The position numbers and the translations under genes are program-made. This document shows, piece after piece, positions 26,139-38,300 of a stretch of DNA of 64,000 nt (its first letter is position 1; the number at the start of each line of letters is the position of its first letter). The notes under the pieces were generated by a model. That model had not been told where the DNA came from. It worked only from the letters and a program-made list of their open reading frames with translations, and made no database searches. This stretch comes from Megalopta genalis (taxonomy: Eukaryota > Arthropoda > Insecta > Hymenoptera > Halictidae). Location of the stretch: the NCBI RefSeq assembly GCF_051020955.1, contig NW_027476099.1:1226001-1290000 (forward strand). Direction: 5' to 3'.

Positions 26139-29100
26139 ATCATTTGTTCATTTGTTCATTTGTTCATTTGTTCATTTGTTCCTTCGTTCATTTGTCTATT
26201 CGCTCATTTGTTCATTTGTTCCTTCGTTCATTTGTCTATTCACTCATTTGTTCATTTGTTCATTCGTTCATTTGTTCATTTGTTCATTTGTTCATTCGTT
26301 CATTTGTTCATTCGTTCATTTGTCTATTCGCACATTTGTTCATTTGTTCATTTGTTCATTTGTTCATTTGTTCTTTTGTTCATTTGTTCATTTGTCCATT
26401 TGTTCATTTGTTCATTTGTACATTTGTTCATTTGTTCATTTGTTCATTTGTTCATTTGTTCATTTGTTCATTTGTTCACTTTTTCATTGGTTCATTTGTT
26501 CATTTGTTCATTTGTTCCTTCGTTCATTTGTCTATTCGCACATTTGTTCATTTGTTCATTTGTTCATTTGTTCATTTGTTCATTTGTTCAATTGTTCATT
26601 TGTTCATTCGTTCATTTGTTCATTTGTTCATTTGTTCATTTGTTCATTTGTTCATTTGTTCCTTCGTTCATTTGTCTATTCGCTCATTTGTTCATTTATT
26701 CATTCCTTCATTTGTCTATTCGCTCATTTGTTCATTTGTTCATTTGTTCATTTCTTCATTAGTTCATTTGTTCATTTGTTCATTTGTTCATTTGTTCATT
26801 TGTTCATTTGTTCAATTGCTCTTTTGTTCATTTGTTCATTTGTTCATTTGTTCATTTGTTCATTTGTTCATTTGTTCATTTGTTCATTTGTTCATTTGTT
26901 CATTTGTTCATTTGTTCATTTGTTCATTTGTTCATTTGTTCATTTGTTCATTTGTTCATTTGTTCATTTGTTCATTTGTTCATTTGTTCATTTGTTCATT
27001 TGTTCATTTGTTCATTTGTTCATTTGTTCATTTGTTCATTTGTTCATTTGTTCATTTGTTCATTTGTTCATTTGTTCATTTGTTCATTTGTTCATTTGTT
27101 CATTTGTTCATTTGTTCATTTGTTCATTTGTTCATTTGTTCATTTGTTCATTTGTTCATTTGTTCATTTGTTCATTTGTTCATTTGTTCATTTGTTCATT
27201 TGTTCATTTGTTCATTTGTTCATTTGTTCATTTGTTCATTTGTTCATTTGTTCCTTCGTTCATTTGTCTATTCGCTCATTTGTTCATTTATTCATTCGTT
27301 CATTTGTCTATTCGCTCATTTGTTCATTTGTCTATTCGCTCATTTGTTCATTTGTCTATTCGCTCATTTGTTCATTTGTTCATTTGTTCATTTGTTCATT
27401 CGTTCATTTGTTCATTTGTTCATTCGTTCATTTGTCTATTCGCTCATTTGTTCATTTGTTCATTTGTTCATTTGTTCATTTGTTCATTTGTTCATTTGTT
27501 CACTTGTTCCTTCGTTCATTTTTCTATTCGCTCATTTGTTCATTTGTTCATTCGATCATTTGTTCATTTGTTCATTTGTCCATTTGTTCATTTGTTCATT
27601 TGTTCATTTGTTCATTTGTTCATTTGTTCATTTGTTCATTTGTTCATTTGTTCATTTGTTCATTTGTTCATTTGTTCATTTGTTCATTTGATCATTTGTT
27701 CATTTGTTCATTTGTTCATTTGTTCATTTGTTCCTTCGTTCATTTGTCTATTCGCTCATTTGTTCATTTGTTCCTTCGTTCATTTGTCTATTCACTCATT
27801 TGTTCATTTGTTCATTCGTTCATTTGTTCATTTGTTCATTTGTTCATTCGTTCATTTGTTCATTCGTTCATTTGTCTATTCGCACATTTGTTCATTTGTT
27901 CATTTGTTCATTTGTTCATTTGTTCTTTTGTTCATTTGTTCATTTGTCCATTTGTTCATTTGTTCATTTGTACATTTGTTCATTTGTTCATTTGTTCATT
28001 TGTTCATTTGTTCATTTGTTCATTTGTTCACTTTTTCATTGGTTCATTTGTTCATTTGTTCATTTGTTCATTTGTTCCTTCGTTCATTTGTCTATTCGCA
28101 CATTTGTTCATTTGTTCATTTGTTCATTTGTTCATTTGTTCATTTGTTCAATTGTTCATTTGTTCATTCGTTCATTTGTTCATTTGTTCATTTGTTCATT
28201 TGTTCATTTGTTCATTTGTTCATTTGTTCCTTCGTTCATTTGTCTATTCGCTCATTTGTTCATTTATTCATTCCTTCATTTGTCTATTCGCTCATTTGTT
28301 CATTTGTTCATTTGTTCATTTCTTCATTTGTTCATTTGTTCATTTGTTCATTTGTTCATTTGTTCATTTGTTCATTTGTTCAATTGCTCTTTTGTTCATT
28401 TGTTCATTTGTTCATTTGTTCATTTGTTCATTTGTTCATTTGTTCATTTGTTCATTTGTTCATTTGTTCATTTGTTCATTTGTTCATTAGTTCATTTGTT
28501 CATTTGTTCATTTGTTCATTTGTTCATTTGTTCATTTGTTCATTTGTTCATTTGTTCATTTGTTCATTTGTTCATTTGTTCATTTGTTCATTTGTTCATT
28601 TGTTCATTTGTTCATTTGTTCATTTGTTCATTTGTTCATTTGTTCATTTGTTCATTTGTTCATTTGTTCATTTGTTCATTTGTTCATTTGTTCATTTGTT
28701 CATTTGTTCATTTGTTCATTTGTTCATTTGTTCATTTGTTCATTTGTTCATTTGTTCATTTGTTCATTTGTTCATTTGTTCATTTGTTCATTTGTTCCTT
28801 CGTTCATTTGTCTATTCGCTCATTTGTTCATTTATTCATTCGTTCATTTGTCTATTCGCTCATTTGTTCATTTGTCTATTCGCTCATTTGTTCATTTGTC
28901 TATTCGCTCATTTGTTCATTTGTTCATTTGTTCATTTGTTCATTCGTTCATTTGTTCATTTGTTCATTCGTTCATTTGTCTATTCGCTCATTTGTTCATT
29001 TGTTCATTTGTTCATTTGTTCATTTGTTCATTTGTTCATTTGTTCACTTGTTCCTTCGTTCATTTTTCTATTCGCTCATTTGTTCATTTGTTCATTCGAT
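26139..29100. repeat. E blocks of superunit copy 1 (two copies, ~1.55 kb apart)
   Basis: Each copy begins GATC, CCTTCG / TCTATTCGCTC, CCTTCG / TCTATTCACTC, with the unusual CACTC near 26,241 and 27,793. Next come CATTCGTT units, CGCAC, GTTCTTTTG, TGTACATTTG, CACTTTTTCATTGG (26,477 and about 28,030), CAATTG, CCTTCG with TTTATTCATTCC, and CAATTGCTCTTTTG. The two copies are offset by about 1,552 bases. The first contains the longest pure canonical run in the window. Three successive TCTATTCGCTC units occur near 27,300-27,360 and again near 28,850-28,910. Confidence 0.83.
26829..27252. repeat. Longest uninterrupted canonical run found (53 units)
   Basis: From the unit after CTTTTGTT to the CCTTCGTT unit at 27,253, all 424 bases are exact CATTTGTT, which is 53 perfect units. 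The matching run in superunit copy 2, about 40,298-40,681, has 48 units. Perfect stretches like this are the most likely places for recent slippage and for assembly length errors. Confidence 0.85.
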
Positions 29101-29460
29101 CATTTGTCTATTCGCTCATTTGTTCATTTGTTCATGTGTTCATTTGTTCATTTGTTCATTTGTTCACTTGTTCATTTGTTCATTTGTTCATTTGTTCATT
29201 TGTTCATTTGTTCATTTGTTCACTTGTTCACTTTGCTCATTTGTTCGTTTGTTCATTTCTTCATTTCTTCATTTCTTCATTTGTTCATTTGTTCATGTGT
29301 TCATTTGTTCATTTGTTCATTTGTTCATTTGTTCATTTGTTCACTTGTTCATTTGTTCACTTGTTCATTTGTTCATTTGTTCACTTGTTCACTTTGCTCA
29401 TTTGTTCGTTTGTTCATTTGTTCATTTGTTCATTTGTTCATTTGTTCATTTGTTCATTTG

Positions 29461-29660
29461 TTCACTTGTTCACTTTGCTCATTTGTTCGTTTGTTCATTT
29501 CTTCATTTCTTCATTTCTTCATTTGTTCATTTGTTCATGTGTTCATTTGTTCATTTGTTCATTTGTTCATTTGTTCACTTGTTCACTTGTTCATTTGTTC
29601 ACTTGTTCATTTGTTCATTTGTTCACTTGTTCACTTTGCTCATTTGTTCATTTGTTCATT
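29461..29660. repeat. Junction between the two ~13 kb superunits
   Basis: Just before the second superunit there is an extra cassette of CACTTTGCT, CGTTTGTT, three CATTTCTT units, CATGTG and repeated CACTTGTT (29,463-29,640). It repeats the one at about 29,230-29,400. It ends at CACTTTGCTC and passes within three canonical units into CAGTTGTTCCTTCG at 29,665. At the left end of superunit copy 1 the same CAGTTG is preceded by more canonical units and a GCTC unit instead. This is the recombination seam visible in the sequence. Confidence 0.75.
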
Positions 29661-30870
29661 TGTTCAGTTGTTCCTTCGTTCATTTGTACAATTGTTCATT
29701 CGTTCATTTGTTCATTTGTTCATTCGTTCATTTGTCAATTCGCTCATTTGTTCATTTGTTCATTCGTTCATTTGTCTATTCGCTCATTTGTTCATTTGTT
29801 CATTTGTTCATTTGTTCATTTGTTCCTTCGTTCATTTTTCCATTCTCTCATTTGTTCATTTGTTCATTCGATCATTTGTCTATTCGCTCATTTGTTCATT
29901 TGTTCATGTGTTCATTTGTTCATTTGTTCATTTGTTCATTTGTTCCTTCGTTCATTTTTCTATTCGCTCATTTGTTCATTTGTTCATTCGATCATTTGTA
30001 TATTCGCTCATTTGTTCATTTGTTCATGTGTTCATTTGTTCATTTGTTCATTTGTTCATTTGTTCATTTGTTCACTTGTTCATTTGTTCATTTGTTCATT
30101 TGTTCACTTGTTCACTTTGCTCATTTGTTCATTTGTTCATTTGTTCATTTGCTCATTTGTTCATTTGTTCATTTGTTCATTTTTTCAATTGTTCATTTGT
30201 TCATTTGTTCATTTGTTCATTTGTTCATTTGTTCATTTGTTCATTTGTTCATTTGTTCATTTGTTCATTTGTTCATTCGTTCATTTGTCTATTCGCTCAT
30301 TTGTTCATTTGTTCATTTGTTGATTTGTTCATTTGTTCATTTGTTCATTTGTTCATTTGTTCATTTGTTCATTTGTTCATTTGTTCATTTGTTCATTTGT
30401 CATTTGTTCAATTGTTCATTTGTTCATTTGTTCATTTGTTCATTTGTTCATTTGTTCATTTGTTCATTTGTTCATATGTTCATTTGTTCATTTGTTCATT
30501 CGTTCATTTGTCTATTCGCACATTCGTTCATTTGTTCATTTGTTCATTTGTTCATTTGTTCATTTGTTCATTTGTTCATTTGTTCATTTGTTCATTCGTT
30601 CATTTGTTCTTTTGTTCATTTGTTCATTTGTTCATTTGTTCATTTGTTCATTTGTTCATTTGTTCATTTGTTCATTTGTTCATTTGTTCATTTGTTCATT
30701 TGTTCATTTGTTCATTTGTTCATTTGTTCATTTGTTCATTTGTTCATTTGTTCATTTGCTCATTTGTTCATTTGTTCATTTGTTCATTTGTTCATTTGTT
30801 CATTTGTTCATTTGTTCATTTGTTCATTTGTTCATTTGTTCATTTCTTCATTTGTTCATTTGTTCATTTG

Positions 30871-32270
30871 TTAATTCGTTCATTTGCCTATTCGCTCATT
30901 TGTTAATTTGTTCATTTGTTCATTTGCTCATTTGCTCATTTGCTCATTTGCTCATTTGTTCATTTGTTCATTCGTTCATTTGTTCATTTGTTCATTTGTT
31001 CATTTGTTCATTTGCTCACTTGCACATTTGTTCATTTGTTCATTTGTTCATTTGTTCATTTGTTCATTTGCTCATTTGTTCATTTGTTCATTTGTTCATT
31101 TGTTCATTTGTTCATTTGTTCATTTGTTCATTTGTTCATTTGTTCATTTGTTCATTTGTTCATTTGTTCATTTGTTCATTTGTTCATTTGTTCATTTGTT
31201 CATTTGTTCATTTGTTCATTTGTTCATTTGTTCATTTGTTCATTTGTTCGTTTGTTCATTTGTTCATTTGTTCATTTGTTCATTTGTTCATTTGTTCATT
31301 TGTTCATTTGTTCATTTGTTCATTTGTTCATTTGTTCATTTGTTCATTTGTTCATTTGTGCATTTGTTCATTTGTTCATTTGTGCATTTGTTCATTTGTT
31401 CATATGTTCATTTGTTCATTTGTTCATTTGTTCATTTGTTCATTTGTTCATTTGTTCATTTGTTCATTTGTTCATTTGTTCATTTGTTCATTTGTTCATT
31501 TGTTCATTTGTTCATTTGTTCATTTGTTCATTTGTTCATTTGTTCATTTGTTCATTTGTTCATTTGTTCATTTGTTCATTTGTTCATTTGTTCATTTGTT
31601 CATTTGTTCATTTGTTCATTTGTCCACTTGTTCATTTGTTCGTTTGTTCATTTGTTCGTTTGTTCATTTGTTCACTTGTTCATTTGTTCATTTGATCATT
31701 TGTTCATTTGTTCCTTCGTTCATTTGTCTATTCGCACATTTGTTCATTTGTTCATTTGTTCATTTGTTCATTTGTTCATTTGTTCATTTGTTCATTTGTT
31801 CAATTGTTCATTTGGTCATTTGTTCATTTGTTCATTTGTTCACTTGTTTACTTGTTTACTTGTTCATTTGTTCATTTGTTCATTTGTTCATTTGTTCATT
31901 TGTTCATTTGTTCATTTGATCATTTGTTCATTTGTTCATTTGTTCACTTGTTCACTTGCTCATTTGTTCGTTTGTTCATTTCTCCATTTCTTCATTTCTT
32001 CATTTGTTCATTTGTTCATTTGTTCATTTGTTCATTTGTCCATTTGTTCATTTGTCCACTTGTTCATTTGTTCATTTGTTCATTTGTTCATTTGTTCATT
32101 CGTTCATTTGTTCATTCGTTCATTTGTTCATTCGTTCATTTGTTCATTCGTTCATTTGTCTATTCGCTCATTTGTTCATTTGTTCATTTGTTCATTTGTT
32201 CATTTGTTCATTTGTTCATTTGTTCATTTGTTCATTTGTTCATTTGTTCATTTGTTCATTTGATCATTTG
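30871..32270. repeat. F block, copy 3 of 4
   Basis: The order matches the F block at 17,850-19,225 at an offset of 13,021: TTAATTCG, four GCTC units, CTTGCAC at 31,022, CGTTTGTT near 31,249 and GTGCATTTG near 31,360. Near 31,861-31,918 two extra canonical units raise the offset to 13,037. The GATCATTTGATC pair near 32,263 ends it. Confidence 0.85.
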
Positions 32271-35200
32271 ATCATTTGTTCATTTGTTCACTTGTTCACT
32301 TGCTCATTTGTACGTTTGTTCATTTCTTCATTTCTTCATTTGTTCATTTGTTCATTTCTTCATTTCTTCATTTGTTCATTTGTTCATTTGTTCATTTCTT
32401 CATTTGTTCATTTGTTCATTTGTTCATTTGTTCATTTGTTCATTTGTTCATTTGTTCATTTGTACATTTGTTCATTTGTTCATTTGTTCATTTGTTCATT
32501 TGTTCATTTGTTCATTTGTTCATTTGTTCATTTGTTCATTTGTTCATTTGTTCATTTGTTCATTTGTTCAATTGTTCATTTGTTCATTTGTTCATTTGTT
32601 CATTTGTTCATTTGTTCATTTGTTCATTTGTTCATTTGTTCATTTGTTCATTTGTTCATTTGTTCATTTGTTCATTTGTTCATTTGTTCATTTGATCATT
32701 TGTTCATTTGTTCATTTGTTCATTTGTTCCTTCGTTCATTTGTCTATTCGCTCATTTGTTCATTTGTTCATTTGTTCATTCGTTCATTTGTTCATTTGTT
32801 CATTCGTTCATTTGTCTATTCGCACATTTGTTCATTTGTTCATTTGTTCATTTGTTCATTTGTTCTTTTGTTCATTTGTTCATTTGTTCATTTGTTCATT
32901 TGTTCATTTGTTCATTTGTTCATTTGTTCATTTGTTCATTTGTTCATTTGTTCATTTGTTCATTTGTTCATTTGTTCATTTGTTCACTTTTTCATTGGTT
33001 CATTTGTTCATTTGTTCATTTGTTCCTTCGTTCATTTGTCTATTCGCACATTTGTTCATTTGTTCATTTGTTCATTTGTTCATTTGTTCATTTGTTCATT
33101 TGTTCATTTGTTCATTTGTTCATTTGTTCATTTGTTCATTTGTTCATTTGTTCATTTGTTCATTTGTTCATTTGTTCATTTGTTCATTTGTTCATTTGTT
33201 CATTTGTTCATTTGTTCATTTGTTCATTTGTTCATTTGTTCATTTGTTCATTTGTTCATTTGTTCATTTGTTCATTTGTTCATTTGTTCATTTGTTCATT
33301 TGTTCATTTGTTCATTTGTTCATTTGTTCATTTGTTCATTTGCTCATTTGCTCATTTGCTCAATTGCTCATTTGTTCATTTGTTCATTTGTTCATTTGTT
33401 CATTTGTTCATTTGTTCCTTTGTTCATTTGCTCACTTGCTCATTTGTTCATTTGTTCATTTGTTCATTTGTCCATTTTTGCATTTGTTCATTTGTTCATT
33501 TGTTCATTTGTTCATTTGTTTATTTGTTCATTTGATCATTTGTTCATTTGTTCATTTGTTCATTTGTTCATTTGTTCATTTGTTCATTTGTTCATTTGTT
33601 CATTTGTTCATTTGTTCATTTGCTCATTTGTTCATTTGTTCATTTGTTCATTTGTTCATTTGTTCAGTTGTTCCTTCGTTCATTTGTACAATTGTTCATT
33701 CGTTCATTTGTTCATTTGTTCATTCGTTCATTTGTCTATTCGCTCATTTGTTCATTTGTTCATTCGTTCATTTGTCTATTCGCTCATTTGTTCATTTGTT
33801 CATTTGTTCATTTGTTCATTTGTTCCTTCGTTCATTTTTCTATTGGCTCATTTGTTCATTTGTTCATTCGATCATTTGTCTATTCGCTCATTTGTTCATT
33901 TGTTCATGTGTTCATTTGTTCATTTGTTCATTTGTTCATTTGTTCCTTCGTTCATTTTTCTATTCGCTCATTTGTTCATTTGTTCATTCGATCATTTGTA
34001 TATTCGCTCATTTGTTCATTTGTTCATGTGTTCATTTGTTCATTTGTTCATTTGTTCATTTGTTCATTTGTTCACTTGTTCATTTGTTCATTTGTTCATT
34101 TGTTCATTTGTTCATTTGTTCACTTGTTCACTTTGCTCATTTGTTCGTTTGTTCATTTGTTCATTTGCTCATTTGTTCATTTGTTCATTTGTTCATTTTT
34201 TCAATTGTTCATTTGTTCATTTGTTCATTTGTTCATTTGTTCATTTGTTCATTTGTTCATATGTTCATTTGTTCATTTGTTCATTTGTTCATTCGTTCAT
34301 TTGTCTATTCGCACATTCGTTCATTTGTTCATTTGTTCATTTGTTCATTTGTTCATTTGTTCATTTGTTCATTTGTTCATTTGTTCATTTGTTCATTTGT
34401 TCATTCGTTCATTTGTTCTTTTGTTCATTTGTTCATTTGTTCATTTGTTCATTTGTTCATTTGGTCATTTGTTCATTTGTTCATTTGTTCATTTGTTCAT
34501 TTGTTCATTTGTTCATTTGTTCATTTGTTCATTTGTTCATTTGCTCATTTGTTCATTTGTTCATTTGTGCATTTGTTCAGTTGTTCATTTGTTCATTTGT
34601 TCATTTGTTCATTTGTTCATTTGTTCATTTGTTCATTTGTTCATTTGTTCATTTGTTCATTTGTTCATTTGTTCATTTTTTCATTTGTTCATTTGTTCAT
34701 TTGTCATTTGTTCATTTGTTCAATTGTTCATTTGTTCATTTGTTCATTTGTTCATTTGTTCATTTGTTCATTTGTTCATTTGTTCATTTGTTCATTTGTT
34801 CATTTGTTCACTTGTTCATTTGTTCATTTGTTCATTTGTTCATTTGATCATTTGTTCATTTGTTCATTTGTTCATTTGTTCCTTCGTTCATTTGTCTATT
34901 CGCTCATTTGTTCATTTGTTCATTTGTTCATTTGTTCATTTGTTCATTCGTTCATTTGTTCATTTGTTCATTCGTTCATTTGTCTATTCGCACATTTGTT
35001 CATTTGTTCATTTGTTCATTTGTTCATTTGTTCTTTTGTTCATTTGTTCATTTGTTCATTTGTTCATTTGTTCATTTGTTCATTTGTTCATTTGTTCATT
35101 TGTTCATTTGTTCATTTGTTCATTTGTTCATTTGTTCATTTGTTCATTTGTTCATTTGTTCATTTGTTCATTTGTTCATTTGTTCATTTGTTCATTTGTT

Positions 35201-36930
35201 CACTTTTTCATTGGTTCATTTGTTCATTTGTTCATTTGTTCCTTCGTTCATTTGTCTATTCGCACATTTGTTCATTTGTTCATTTGTTCATTTGTTCATT
35301 TGTTCATTTGTTCATTTGTTCATTTGTTCATTTGTTCATTTGTTCATTTGTTCATTTGTTCATTTGTTCATTTGTTCATTTGTTCTTTTGTTCATTTGTT
35401 CATTTGTTCATTTGTTCATTTGTTCATTTGTTGATTTGTTCATTTGTTCATTTGTTCATTTGTTCATTTGTTCATTTGTTCATTTGCTCATTTGCTCATT
35501 TGCTCATTTGCTCATTTGTTCATTTGTTCATTTGTTCATTTGTTCATTTGTTCCTTTGTTCATTTGCTCACTTGCTCATTTGTTCATTTGTTCATTTGTT
35601 CATTTGTCCATTTGTGCATTTGTTCATTTGTTCATTTGTTCATTTGTTCATTTGTTCATTTGTTCATTTGTTTATTTGTTCATTTGATCATTTGTTCATT
35701 TGTTCATTTGTTCATTTGTTCATTTGTTCATTTGTTCATTTGTTCATTTGTTCATTTGTTCATTTGTTCATTTGTTCATTTGTTCATTTGTTCATTTGCT
35801 CATTTGTTCATTTGTTCATTTGTTCATTTGTTCATTTGTTCAGTTGTTCCTTCGTTCATTTGTACAATTGTTCATTCGTTCATTTGTTCATTTGTTCATT
35901 CGTTCATTTGTCAATTCGCTCATTTGTTCATTTGTTCATTCGTTCATTTGTCTATTCGCTCATTTGTTCATTTGTTCATTTGTTCATTTGTTCATTTGTT
36001 CATTTGTTCCTTCGTTCATTTTTCCATTCGCTCATTTGTTCATTTGTTCATTCGATCATTTGTCTATTCGCTCATTTGTTCATTTGTTCATGTGTTCATT
36101 TGTTCATTTGTTCATTTGTTCATTTGTTCCTTCGTTCATTTTTCTATTCGCTCATTTGTTCATTTGTTCATTCGATCATTTGTATATTCGCTCATTTGTT
36201 CATTTGTTCATGTGTTCATTTGTTCATTTGTTCATTTGTTCATTTGTTCATTTGTTCACTTGTTCATTTGTTCATTTGTTCATTTGTTCATTTGTTCACT
36301 TGTTCACTTTGCTCATTTGTTCATTTGTTCATTTGTTCATTTGCTCATTTGTTCATTTGTTCATTTGTTCATTTTTTCAATTGTTCATTTGTTCATTTGT
36401 TCATTTGTTCATTTGTTCATTTGTTCATTTGTTCATTTGTTCATTTGTTCATTTGTTCATTTGTTCATTTGTTCATTCGTTCATTTGTCTATTCGCTCAT
36501 TTGTTCATTTGTTCATTTGTTGATTTGTTCATTTGTTCATTTGTTCATTTGTTCATTTGTTCATTTGTTCATTTGTTCATTTGTTCATTTGTTCATTTGT
36601 TCATTTGTCATTTGTTCATTTGTTCAATTGTTCATTTGTTCATTTGTTCATTTGTTCATTTGTTCATTTGTTCATTTGTTCATATGTTCATTTGTTCATT
36701 TGTTCATTTGTTCATTTGTTCATTCGTTCATTTGTCTATTCGCACATTCGTTCATTTGTTCATTTGTTCATTTGTTCATTTGTTCATTTGTTCATTTGTT
36801 CATTTGTTCATTTGTTCATTTGTTCATTCGTTCATTTGTTCTTTTGTTCATTTGTTCATTTGTTCATTTGTTCATTTGTTCATTTGTTCATTTGTTCATT
36901 TGTTCATTTGTTCATTTGTTCATTTGTTCA
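32271..36930. repeat. Family D section of superunit copy 2
   Basis: The D cassettes have CAGTTG near 33,666 and 35,841, CACTTTTTCATTGG near 32,995 and 35,205, GTTGATTTG near 35,432 and 36,521, and 7-base units near 34,701 and 36,605. Order matches 19,226-23,880. Rare private variants such as TATTGGCTC (about 20,822 and 33,842) and GCTCAATTGCTC (about 20,346 and 33,358) are shared by both sections, which confirms common descent. No gene is present. Confidence 0.83.
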
Positions 36931-38300
36931 TTTGTTCATTTGTTCATTTGCTCATTTGTTCATTTGCTCATTTGCTCATTTGCTCATTTGCTCATTTGTT
37001 CATTTGTTCATTCGTTCATTTGTTCATTTGTTCATTTGTTCATTTGTTCATTTGCTCACTTGCACATTTGTTCATTTGTTCATTTGTTCATTTGTTCATT
37101 TGTTCATTTGCTCATTTGTTCATTTGTTCATTTGTTCATTTGTTCATTTGTTCATTTGTTCATTTGTTCATTTGTTCATTTGTTCATTTGTTCATTTGTT
37201 CATTTGTTCATTTGTTCATTTGTTCATTTGTTCATTTGTTCGTTTGTTCATTTGTTCATTTGTTCATTTGTTCATTTGTTCATTTGTTCATTTGTTCATT
37301 TGTTCATTTGTTCATTTGTTCATTTGTGCATTTGTTCATTTGTTCATTTGTGCATTTGTTCATTTGTTCATATGTTCATTTGTTCATTTGTTCATTTGTT
37401 CATTTGTTCATTTGTTCATTTGTTCATTTGTTCATTTGTTCATTTGTTCATTTGTTCATTTGTTCATTTGTTCATTTGTTCATTTGTTCATTTGTTCATT
37501 TGTTCATTTGTTCATTTGTTCATTTGTTCATTTGTTCATTTGTTCATTTGTTCATTTGTTCATTTGTTCATTTGTTCCTTTGTTCATTTGTTCATTTGTT
37601 CATTTGTTCATTTGTCCACTTGTTCATTTGTTCGTTTGTTCATTTGTTCGTTTGTTCATTTGTTCACTTGTTCATTTGTTCATTTGATCATTTGTTCATT
37701 TGTTCCTTCGTTCATTTGTCTATTCGCACATTTGTTCATTTGTTCATTTGTTCATTTGTTCATTTGTTCATTTGTTCATTTGTTCATTTGTTCAATTGTT
37801 CATTTGGTCATTTGTTCATTTGTTCATTTGTTCACTTGTTTACTTGTTTACTTGTTCATTTGTTCATTTGTTCATTTGTTCATTTGTTCATTTGTTCATT
37901 TGTTCATTTGATCATTTGTTCATTTGTTCATTTGTTCACTTGTTCACTTGCTCATTTGTTCGTTTGTTCATTTCTCCATTTCTTCATTTCTTCATTTGTT
38001 CCTTTGTTCATTTGTTCATTTGTTCATTTGTCCATTTGTTCATTTGTCCACTTGTTCATTTGTTCATTTGTTCATTTGTTCATTTGTTCATTCGTTCATT
38101 TGTTCATTCGTTCATTTGTTCATTCGTTCATTTGTTCATTTGTTCATTTGTTCATTTCTTCATTTGTTCATTTGTTCATTTGTTCATTTGTTCATTTGTT
38201 CATTTGTTCACTTGTTTACTTGTTTACTTGTTCATTTGTTCATTTGTTCATTTGTTCATTTGTTCATTTGTTCATTTGTTCATTTGATCATTTGATCATT
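36930..38300. repeat. F block, copy 4 of 4
   Basis: CTTGCAC lies at 37,062, CGTTTGTT at 37,241 and the GTGCATTTG pair starts at 37,326. The block shares CCTTTG units near 37,576 and 38,000 with the second F block. It lacks the ~312 bp patch. The spacing to the third block (6,040 bases) is close to that between the first two (6,008 bases), so the ~13 kb superunit itself has a two-fold internal structure. Confidence 0.84.

Larger units (their letters stand above)
16620..29460. repeat. ~13 kb superunit, copy 1
   Basis: Markers here recur in the same order in the next ~13.3 kb. Examples are CAGTTG at 16,644 and 29,665 (offset 13,021), CTTGCAC at 18,001 and 31,022 (13,021), and the second CTTGCAC at 24,009 and 37,062 (13,053). 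TCTATTCACTC recurs at an offset of 12,749, and CACTTTGCT at 29,390 and 42,851 (13,461). Offsets change in multiples of eight, meaning whole units were gained or lost after duplication. Internal order is D, F, D, F, A-like and E sections. Edges are uncertain by tens of bases because they lie in identical octamers. Confidence 0.85.
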
